A stretch of DNA of 54,907 bases from Nocardia jinanensis (lineage in GTDB: Bacteria > Actinomycetota > Actinomycetes > Mycobacteriales > Mycobacteriaceae), in the NCBI RefSeq assembly GCF_014645735.1, contig NZ_BMMH01000033.1:1-54907 (forward strand), read 5' to 3'. A model generated the notes under the pieces. That model had not been told where the DNA came from. It saw only the letters and a list, made by a program, of their open reading frames with translations, and searched no databases. Every line of letters starts with the position of its first letter. Position 1 is the first letter of the stretch. Position numbers and translations under genes: made by a program. Positions 1 through 11,400 of this stretch are shown one piece after another.

Positions 1-1110
1 CGGGACACCGATCGGGACCGAACCCTGATCCGTTCCGGTGGCCTGCCAATACGTGATCGACACCGCGGCCTCGGTCGGACCGTACAAGTTGTGCACCGCG
101 GCATCGGAAATCGCGTGCACAGCGGTGACCGTCTCCGGGGGAAGGGCTTCACCGATCACGAACACGTGCTCGAGACTCCGGATCGACTCCGCCGGAGTAT
201 GCGCAGCGAACACCGACAGCATCGACGGCACGAAATCGGTCACCGTCACCTGATGCTCGGCAATCGTGCGCGCGAGATATTCGGTGTCCCGGTGACCATC
301 CGGGGTCGCGACGACCAAGTGAGCACCGGCGGCCAAGGGCAGGAAGTAACCCCACAGCGACACATCGAACGTCGTCGCGGTCTTCTGCAGATAGACGTCA
401 GAAGCGTCGAGCGGATACTGATCCAGCATCCACGCGACCTGATTACCGATCGCCGCATGCGAGACGGCCACACCCTTCGGACGACCCGTCGAACCCGACG
501 TGAAGATCACATACGCCGTATTCGACGACCGCACCGGCGCACGCCGATCGGCATCGACGACCTCGGCCTCGGCATACCCCGACACATCCAGGGTGTCCAA
601 CATCAGCACCGCGACATCCGGTGCCACCACCGCAACACCGCCGTCGGCCACCGCGGCCACATCGGCGGTTGTCGTGAGAACACACAGCGGCGACGCGGTA
701 TCCAGAATGTAGCCGATCCGCTCCGCCGGATGCGCGGGATCCAACGGCACATACGCACCACCCGCAGCAACCACCGCATACATACCGACAACCAGATCCA
801 CCGACCGCGAAACCAGCAGACCCACCAGAGTCTCCGGGCCCACACCTTCGGCGATCAGATACCGCGCCAGCTGATTCACCCGGCCCGCGAACTCGCCGTA
901 GGACAGACTCGTCCCCTCGAACGAGACAGCCACCCGATCCGGATGAGCAGCAGCCACAGCATTGAACCCGTCCAGCAGCAGCCCGGCACGGATCGCATGC
1001 TCGGTGGCATTCCACTGCGCCAGCACCTGCGCACGCTCGACCGGCGCCAAGATCTCCAGATCACCGACCGCGGTCTCCGGCGCCGCGACGATCTCCCGCA
1101 GCAACCGCGC
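1..1110. repeat. X2-type A-domain block, copy 3 (module 16)
   Basis: This block is the related third copy of the module 2/15 A-domain block. It is strongly similar but with more scattered, mostly synonymous changes over the first 350 bases. The C-A junction near 1005-1100 is nearly identical to 50350-50450. Confidence 0.85.
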
Positions 1111-2420
1111 GAACCGGTCGGCGAACCCCTGAACAGTGGTCTCGTCGAACAGGGCGGTGGCGTAGGTCAGATAGCCGGCGACTCCCTGCGGGGCACCCGA
1201 TTCGTCGTAGGTGTCACCGAGGATCAGATTCAGGTCGAACTGCGAGATCTCGGAATCGAATTCCACACCCGAGACCGTCAGACCGGGCAGTTCCAGCACG
1301 GAAGCGGCCAGGTTCTGGAAGGTCAACCCCACCTGGAACAGCGGATGCCGCGCTTGCGAACGCGCCGGGTCGAGTACCTCCACCAGCCGCTCGAACGGCA
1401 CATCCGCGTGCGCGAACGCCGCGATATCGGTTTCCCGCTGCCGCAGGAGCAGGCCGGTGAACGCTTCTCCGCGATCGAGCCGGGTCCGGAACACCAGGGT
1501 GTTCACGAACATACCGATCAGGTGGTCCAGCGCGGCCTCACCACGACCGGCTACCGGGGTACCGACCGTGATGTCATCGCTACCCGACAGCCGCGACAGC
1601 AGCACCGCCAGCGCCGAATGCACAACCATGAACAGGGTCGCGTTCTGCTGCTGAGCGACCCGCACCAATCCGGCGTGGGTTTCGGCGTCGATCGAAACGC
1701 GCACGCGGCTGCCCGCGAAGGACTGTACGGCCGGACGCGGCCGATCGACCGGCAGATCCAGCTGATCCGGGACACCCGCCAACGTCGACTGCCAGTACCC
1801 GACCTGTTTCGCCGCCGGCGACTCCGGATCGGACTCGTCGCCGAGCACGGCGCGCTGCCAGATGCTGTAGTCGGCGTACTGCACCGGCAACGCGGCCCAC
1901 CCCGGCACCTCACCGGCGGTACGGGCCGCATAGGCGGTCATGAGATCCCGGGTCAGCGGGCCCACCGAGGAACCGTCACCGGCGATGTGATGGATCACCA
2001 TCGCCAAGACGAACTCATCGACCACACCGTCGATATCCGATGCGTTACCCGGGCCGGGCGTATCGCCGATCCGCAGCAGTGCCACTCGCAACGGCACCTC
2101 GGCCGTCACATCGAAACCGGCCGACGCCAGCTCCGCCACCGCGGCCACGACATCCCCGGGAGCAACCGAACGAACCTGCAACCGTGGGGCAGCCGCACCG
2201 GCGGGCAGGACCACCTGCACCGGACCCGACTCGGTCTCCGGGTACACCGTCCGCAGCACTTCGTGCCGGGCGACCAGATCGGCGACCGCCGCACGCAGGG
2301 CAGCCACGTCGAGTGCACCGGACAACCGGATCGCCATCGGGAGGTTGTAGGCCGCCGACGCCTGATCGAATCGGTTGAGGAACCACATCCGCTGCTGCGC
2401 CAGCGACAGCGGCACCGCGT
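1..2420 (-). other. Module 16: C-A (A domain cut by window edge), substrate X2
   Basis: The C domain (about 2415-1090) has HHIAGDG near 1971-1991 and belongs to the LCL-like PLSLAQQRMWFLN type. The A domain (about 1000-1) has an intact TSGSTGRPKG loop and reaches the YGPTE motif and a little beyond before the edge. The readable code is D-V-W-D-F-I-L-V-S, identical to modules 2 and 15; the A10 Lys lies outside. Modules 15 and 16 should therefore load the same residue consecutively. Which residue it is cannot be read with confidence. Confidence 0.93.
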
Positions 2421-5400
2421 CCACTACCTCGCCCGAGGCCGTCACCCGCGTCGGCCGCGGCTGCGGCACCAACGCCGCACGCCCACCCGAACCCGCCTGC
2501 TCCTGAATCCGGGCGGCCAACGCCGAAACAGTGGCGGCCTCGAACAACAACCGCACCGGCACCGTGGTATCCAGCGCGGCCCCGAGGCGAGCCGCGACCT
2601 GGGTCGCGACCAGCGAATTACCACCCAGGGCGAAGAAATCATCATCCGCACCCACCCGCTCCACACCCAGCACCTCGGCGAACACACCCGCGACAATTTC
2701 CTCGATCGGAGTCGACGGCGCCCGGAACTCCTTCGTCTCGAACACCGGCGCCGGCAACGCCTTACGATCCAACTTCCCAGAAGTGTTCAACGGGAACGCA
2801 TCCAACACGACCACCGCGGCCGGAACCATATAAACCGGCAACACCTCACGCAAAGCATCCAGCAACACACCGGACACAACCTGCTCGCCCGGAGCGGGCA
2901 CCACATAAGCAACGAGCTGCTCACCCAGATCCGACGCCGCGACCGTCACCACAGCCTGACTCACCACCGGCTGCGCCAACACCGCCGATTCGATCTCACC
3001 CAACTCGATCCGCTGACCACGGAACTTCACCTGGAAATCAGTACGACCCAAATATTCCAGCACCGGCAGAGCATCGGTGCGGCCGTCGGCCTGCGTCTCG
3101 ACACGACTCCACCGCACCAGGTCACCGGTCCGATACATCCGCCCCGCAGGATCGAACGGACTCGCCACAAACCGATCCGCCGACAGATCCGGACGCGTCA
3201 CATAACCACGAGCCAACTGATCACCCGCGAGATACAGCTCACCCACCACACCGGCGGGCACCGGCCGCAACCGCGAATCCAACACATACACACGACTGTT
3301 CCACTGCGGAACACCGATCGGCACACCCGTGGTCTCATCACCGGTCGCCTGCCAATACGTGATCGACACCGCAGCCTCGGTCGGACCATACAAATTGTGC
3401 ACCGCGGCATCGGAAATACTGTGCATCGCCGTCACCGTCTCCGGCGGCAACGCCTCACCGATCACGAACACATGCTCGAGACTCCGGATCGACTCCGCCG
3501 GAGTATGCGCAGCGAACACCGACAACATCGACGGCACGAAATCGGTCACCGTCACCTGATACTCGGCAATCGTCCGAGCCAGATATTCCGTATCCCGGTG
3601 ACCGTCCGGAGTCGCCACCACCAGATGAGCACCCGCCGCCAACGGCAGGAAATAACCCCACAGCGACACATCGAACGTCGTCGCGGTCTTCTGCAGGTAG
3701 ACGTCCGAAGCGTCGAGCGGATACTGATCCAGCATCCACGCGACCTGATTACCGATCGCCGAATGCGGAACCGCCACACCCTTCGGACGACCCGTCGAAC
3801 CCGACGTGAAGATCACATACGCCGTATTCGACGACCGCAACACCGCGCGCCGATCAGCATCGGTCACCTCGACATCGGAGTACCCGGACACATCCAGGGC
3901 ATCCAGCCCCAACACCGGCACACCCGCACCCTCGGGCACCGCAGCCGAATCAGCAGCAGTCGTGAGTACACACAGCGGCGACGCGGTATCCAGAATGTAG
4001 CCGATCCGCTCCGCCGGATGCGCGGGATCCAACGGCACATACGCACCACCCGCAGCAACCACCGCATACATACCGACAACCAGGTCCACCGACCGCGAAA
4101 CCAGCAAGCCGACCAGCGTTTCCGGGCCCACACCTTCGGCGATCAGGTACCGCGCCAGCTGATTGACCCGGCCCGCGAACTCGCCATAGGACAGACTCGT
4201 CCCCTCGAACGAGACAGCCACCCGATCCGGATGAGCGGCAGCCACAGCATTGAATCCGTCCAGCAGCAACCCCGCCGGCACCGCATGCTCGGTCGCGTTC
4301 CACTCCGCCAGCACCCGAGTGCGTTCGGCCGGGGCGAGAACCTCCAGGTCGCCGACCGGTATCGACGGATCCGCCGATACCGCGGCGAGCAGTCGCACGA
4401 ACCGGTCGGCGAACCCTTGCACTGTGGCGTGGTCGAACAGGGCGGTGGCGTAGGTCAGATATCCGGCGGCTCCTCGAGGGGCGCCCGTTTCGTCGTAGGA
4501 ATCACCGAGCACCAGATTCAGATCGAACTGGGAGATCTCGGTATCGACGTCCACACCCGATACCGTCAGCCCCGGCAGTTCCAGACCCGACTGGGCCAGG
4601 TTCTGGAAGGTCAAGCCCACCTGGAACAACGGATGCCGCGCTTGCGAACGCGCCGGGTTCAGCACCTCCACCAGGCGTTCGAAAGGTACATCCGCGTGCG
4701 CGAACGCGGCGATATCGATCTCCCGCTGCCGCGACAAGAGCTCCGCGAACGACTCCCCACGATCCAACTGCGTCCGGAACACCAGCGTGTTCACGAACAT
4801 ACCGATCAGATCGTCCAGCGCCTGCTCGCCACGACCCGCGACCGGCGTGCCGACGGTGATGTCGTCGCTGGCCGACAGCCGCGACAGCAGCACCGCCAGC
4901 GCCGAGTGCACGACCATGAACAGCGTCGCGTTCCGCTGCTGCGCGACCCGCAGCAATCCGGCATGGATATTCGAGTCGATGACCACTTCGACCCGGCCAC
5001 CCGCGAAGGACTGCGCTGCCGGACGCGGCCGGTCGGTCGGCAGATCCAGCTGATCCGGCACACCGGCCAGCATCGATCGCCAGTACCCGACCTGTTTCGT
5101 GGCCAGCGATTCCGGATCGGACTCGTCGCCGAGTAGCGCACGCTGCCAGATGCTGTAATCGGCGTACTGCACCGGCAACGCCGCCCATCCCGGGGCCTCT
5201 CCGGCCGACCTGGCAGCGTAGGCGGTCATCACGTCCCGGGTCAGCGGGCCGATCGACGAACCGTCGGCCGCGATGTGGTGCACCACCATCGCCAGCACGA
5301 ATTCACCGGCGGCACCGGACTCTTCGGCGGTATCGGCCGTACCGTGCACACGCAGCAGCGCCACCCGCAACGGCACCTCGGCCGTCACATCGAAACCGGC

Positions 5401-8400
5401 CGACGCCAGCTCCGCCACCGCGGCCACGACATCCCCGGCAACAACCGAACGAACCTGCAACCGCGGGGCAGCCGCACCGACCGGCAGAACCACCTGCACC
5501 GGACCCGACTCGGTCTCCGGATACACCGTCCGCAGCACTTCGTGCCGCGCCACCAGATCGGAAACCGCCGCACGCAGCGCTTCCACATCGAGTGCACCGG
5601 ACAGGCGGATCGCCAGCGGAATGTTGTAGGCCGCCGAGCCGCCGTCGAATCGGTTGAGGAACCACATCCGCTGCTGCGCCAGCGACAACGGCACCGCGTC
5701 CACGACCTCACCCGAGGCCGTCACCCGCGTCGGCCGCGGCTGCGGCACCAATTCCGCGCGCCCACCGGCGCCGGCGTGCTGTTCGACCCGCACTGCCAGA
5801 CCGGCCACCGTGGAAGCCTCGAACAGTGCCCGCACCGGCACCGTCGTATCCAGCGCCTTCCCCAGTCGCGCGGCGACCTGCGTCGCGATCAGCGAGTTAC
5901 CGCCGAGGGTGAAGAAATCGTCGTCGGCACCGACCCGTTCGACACCCAGGACCTCGCTGTACACGCCGGCCACGATTTCCTCGATCGGGGTCGACGGCGC
6001 CCGGAATTCCTGCGCCTCGAACACCGGCTCCGGCAATGCCTTCCGGTCCAGCTTCCCGGAAGCGTTGAGCGGGAACTCGTCCAGCACCATCAAGACCGCG
6101 GGCACCATATAGGCGGGCAACCGATCCGCGAGATGGTCCCGCAGTACCTCGGTATCGACCACCGCTCCCCTGGCAGCCACCAGGTACGCCACCAAGCGAT
6201 CACCGATACGCGGATCGGATTTCGCCGTCACCACCGCGCGGGCCACCGATACGTGATCGGTCAACGCCGTCTCGATCTCACCCAGCTCGATGCGCTGACC
6301 GCGCACCTTCACCTGGAAATCGGACCGGCCCACGTACACCAGTTCGCCGGTGGCGGTCCACCGCACCACATCGCCGGTGCGATACATCCGCTCGCCCGTG
6401 CCGAACGGATCGGCCACGAACCGATCCGAACTCAGATCGGCCCGGCCCGCGTACCCGCGTGCTACCTGCGCACCCGACAGATACAGCTCACCCGTCACGC
6501 CCACCGGTACCGGACGCAACCGCGAATCCAGCACATAGGCCCGCGCGTTCCAGACCGGCGCACCGATCGGCACCGCACCCGCCACATTGTCCGCGGCCGC
6601 GGCATGGGTCGCGTGCACGGTGAACTCGGTCGGACCGTACAGGTTGAACAGCGCCACATCACTGACCCGGCGCACCGCGGCCACCACATCACCGGTGAAC
6701 GCCTCACCCGCCACGAACAACAACCGCAGCGACGACAACGCGTCCGGATCACCGACCACACTCTCGGCGAACACCGACAGCATCGACGGCACGAACGAAG
6801 TCGCCGTCACCCCCTGCTCAGCGATCACCGATGCCAGATACGCCGGATCGCGATGACCATCCGCCTCGGCGACAACCATCCGGGCACCGACGGTCAGCGG
6901 CGCGTACAACTCCCACACCGACACATCGAACGTCGCCGGAGTCTTGAACAACACCACGTCATCACGATCGAACCCGTACTGGCCCACGATCCACGCGACC
7001 TGATTACGTACCGCCGCATGCGAAACCGCCACGCCCTTCGGGCGGCCCGTCGAACCGGATGTGAAGATCACATAGGCGGCATTGCCCGGCCGCAGCGGCG
7101 CCACCCGGTCGGCATCGGTCACCACCGCGGCGTCATATGAACCGATGTCGAGAACATCGAGTGCGAGCACCGGCGCGTCCCCCGCCACACCGTCACCCAC
7201 GGCCGCGATATCACCGCTCGTGGACAGCACACACACCGGAGCGGCGGTATCGAGGATGTGCCGGATCCGTTCGGCGGGATGCGCCGGGTCCAGCGGCACG
7301 TACGCACCACCGGCCGCGACGACGGCATACATACCGACCACGAAATCCAGCGAGCGCGAGACCAGCAGCCCGACGAGGGCTTCCGCGCCCACACCCTGCG
7401 CGATCAGATACCGCGCCAACCGGTTGACCCGCGCGTCCAGCTCCGCGTAGGTGACCTCGGCGCCGTCGAAGACCACCGCCACCCGATCCGGGTGCTCGGC
7501 CACCGCGCGGGCGAAACCGTCCAGCAGCAGACCCGCCGGCAGCGGACGCTCGGTGGCGTTCCACTCCGTCAGCACTCGGGCGCGCTCGGCCGGGGCCAGG
7601 ATCTCCAGATCACCCACCGGGACAGACGGGTCCGCGACCAGGCCGGCCAGCAATCGCACGAATCTGTCGGCGAACCCCTGCACCGTGGCGTGATCGAACA
7701 TATCGGCGGCGTAGGTCAGATACCCACCCACGCCGGCCGGTGTTCCGGTGGCGTCGTAGTGGTCACCGAGCATCAGGTGCAGGTCGTACTGGGAAGTCTC
7801 GGTATCGATATCGACACCGGAAACCGTCAGGCCGGGCAGTTCCAGACTCGACTGCGCGAGGTTCTGGAAGGTCAGCCCCACCTGGAACAACGGATGTCGC
7901 GACTGCGAACGAGCGGGATTGAGCGCTTCCACCAGCCGCTCGAACGGCACGTCCGCGTGCGCGAACGCCGCGATATCGGTTTCCCGCTGCCGCCGGAGCA
8001 GATCGGCGAACGACTCCCCCTGATCCAATTGTGTCCGGAACACCAGCGTGTTCACGAACATACCGATCAGGTCGTCGAGTGCTGCTTCCCCGCGACCGGC
8101 GACCGGCGTACCGATGGTGATGTCGTCGGTACCGGACAACCGTGACAGCAGCACCGCGAGCGCCGAATGCACCACCATGAACAGGGTCGCGCCCTGCTGC
8201 TGTGCCACCCGCTGCAACCCGGCGTGGGTTTCGGCGTCCACCGCGATCTCTATCCGGCCACCGACGAACGACTGCACCGCCGGGCGCGGGCGGTCGGACG
8301 GGAGATCGAGCTGATCCGGCACCCCGGCCAGCGCCGACTGCCAGTACCCGACCTGCTGCGCCGCCAGCGATTCCGGATCGGTTTCCTCGCCGAGCAGTTC

Positions 8401-11400
8401 ACGCTGCCAGATGCTGTAATCGGCGTACTGCACCGGCAAGGGCGCCCACCCGGGCGCCGCACCTGCCGCACGCGCGATATAGGCGGTCATCAGATCCCGG
8501 GTCAGCGGTCCCGCCGACGAACCGTCGCCGGCGATGTGATGGATCACCATCGCCAGCACGTATTCGCCCGTGGTACCGGATACGTGGGTCGCGTCGCGCG
8601 GTTCGTCCGCCGCCGGGTCCACGCGGAACAGCGCCGCCCGCAGCGGAACCTCCCCGGTGACATCGAAACCGGCCGACACCAGCTCCGACAAGGCCGCAAC
8701 CACCTCGTCGGCGGCCACCGACCGCACCTCCAGTCGCGGCGCCGCGTCCCCGGCCGGCAGCACCACCTGCACCGGACCGGATTCGGTCTCCGGGTACACC
8801 GTGCGCAGCACCTCGTGCCGCGCCACCAGATCCCCGACCGCCGCCCGCAGTGCGTCCACATCCAGCGCACCGGACAGCCGGATCGCCAGCGGAATGTTGT
8901 AGGCCACCGATTGCTGGTCGAACCGGTTCAGGAACCACATCCGCTGCTGCGCCAGCGATAACGGCACCTGCGCGGGACGTGCCTGCGCCACCAGCGCCTT
9001 ACGCCCACCCGATCCGGCGTGCTGCTCGACGCGCACCGCCAGACCGGCGACAGTCGAGGCCTCGAACAACGCGCGCACCGGCACCGTTGTATCCAGCGCC
9101 TTACCCAGCCGCGCCGCGACCTGGGTCGCGACCAGCGAATTACCGCCCAGAGCGAAGAAATCGTCGTCCGCGCCCACCCGGTCGGCGCCGAGGACCTCGG
9201 TGAACACACCCGCCACGATCTCTTCGATCGGAGTGGACGGCGCACGGAATTCCCGCGCTTCGAATACCGGCTCCGGCAGGGCTTTACGATCCAGCTTCCC
9301 GTTGACGTTCAACGGCAGCGCATCCAGCTCCACGAACACCGAAGGCACCATGTACGACGGCAACCGCTGCCCGAGTTCGGCTCGGATCCGTGCGGTGTCC
9401 AGACCGGCGTCGCCCTCGGGCACCACATACCCGACCAGCCGGTCCCCGGTCCGTGGATCCGAGGACGCCAGCACGGCGGTCTGCGCGACCTGCGGCAACG
9501 CCAGCAACGCCGCCTCGATCTCACCGAGCTCGATCCGGAAACCACGAACCTTCACCTGGAAATCGGAACGACCCACATACTCCAGCTCACCGGCCGTGGT
9601 CCACCGGACCACGTCGCCGGTGCGATACATACGCCCACCGGCACCGACCGTGGAACCGACGGCGAACGGATCGGCCACGAACCGATCCGCCGTCAGGTCC
9701 GGGCGACCGAAATATCCGGCCGCGAGCTGCGCGCCCGCCAGATACAGCTCACCCGCGACACCGTCCGGCACCGGACACAACCTGGCATCCAGCACGTACA
9801 CCCGCGAATTCCACTGCGGTACACCGATCGGCACCGATACCCGGTCGGCCTCGGTCACCCGATGCGTGGTGATCGACACCGCCGCCTCGGTCGGACCGTA
9901 CAAATTGAACAGTTCGACGGCCGGGAACCCCGCCAGCATCCGCTGCGCCGTCGCCGCCGGCAACGCCTCACCGATCGCCAGCACCCGCCGCAACGAACCC
10001 GCGAGCCCCTCATCGGTGCCCAGCAGGGCATCCAACATCGACGGCACCACCGTCAACGTCGACACCCGCTCACGAGCCATCAACACATTCAAGTACGACG
10101 GATCCCGATGCCCCTCCACCTCGGCGATCACCATCCGACCACCGGACACAACCGCGAGCCAGAATTCCCACACCGACAAGTCGAACGTCGCCGCAGTTTT
10201 CAACAACACCGCATCCGAGCCATCCAGCCCGAACTCTCCGGTGATGTAGCGCAACTGGTTCACGATCGCCGCATGCGGAACCGCCACACCCTTCGGACGA
10301 CCCGTCGAACCCGACGTGAAAATCACATACGCCGTATCCGCCGCACACAACGGCGCCACCCGCTCGGCATCGGACACCGGCGACGAATCGAAACCACCGA
10401 TATCGATGGCATCCAGGACCACCACCGACGCGGTGGCGAAACCGGCTTCGGCACCGATTTCGGTATCGCCGGTGGTCAGCACGCATACCGGCGCCGCGGT
10501 TTCCACGATGTAACCGGTGCGCTCAGCAGCCTGGTCGGGATCCACCGGCACATACACACCACCAGCCGTGGCGACCGCGTACATCGCGACCACCAGATCC
10601 ACCGACCGCCGCAACCCCAGCACAACCCGATCCTGCGGACCCACACCCACCGCGATCAGATACCGGGCCAACCGATTGACCCGCGCACCCAACTCCCCAT
10701 AAGTAACCCGAGAACCATCCGCGGCGACCAACGCCACCGCATCCGAGCCCGCCGCGACCGTCGCATCCAGCAACGACACCAGCGTCGCCGCCGAATCCAG
10801 CCGACGCTCGGTGGAATTCCGTTGCGCGACGATCGCGGTCCGCTCCGCGGCCGCCAGGATCTCCACATCGCCGACGGCTACCGAGGGATCGGCCACCAGC
10901 GCGGCGACCAACCGGGTCAGCCGGTCGGCGAAGCCCTGCACCGTGGCATGGTCGAACAGCGCCGTGGCATAGGTGAAATGTCCCGCCACACCCTGCGGTG
11001 CGCCCGCCTCGTCGTAGCTGTCGCCCACGATCAGATGCAGGTCGAACTGGGAGACCTCGACCTCGAAGTCCACACCCGAAACAGTCAGCCCCGGCAACTC
11101 CAGGCTCGACTGTGCCAGGTTCTGGAACGAGAAACCGACCTGGAACAGCGGATGCCGCGCGGTCGAACGAACCGGGTTGAGCACCTCCACCAGCCGCTCG
11201 AACGGCACATCGGCGTACGCGAACGCCGCGATATCGACCTCGCGCTGCCGGGCCAGCAGATCGGCGAACGACTCGCCGCGATCCACCACAGTGCGCAGCA
11301 CCAGGGTGTTGACGAACATGCCGACCAGATCGTCCAGCGCCTGCTCACCGCGACCCGCTACCGGGCTACCCACCGCGATATCGTCGGTACCGGACAGGCG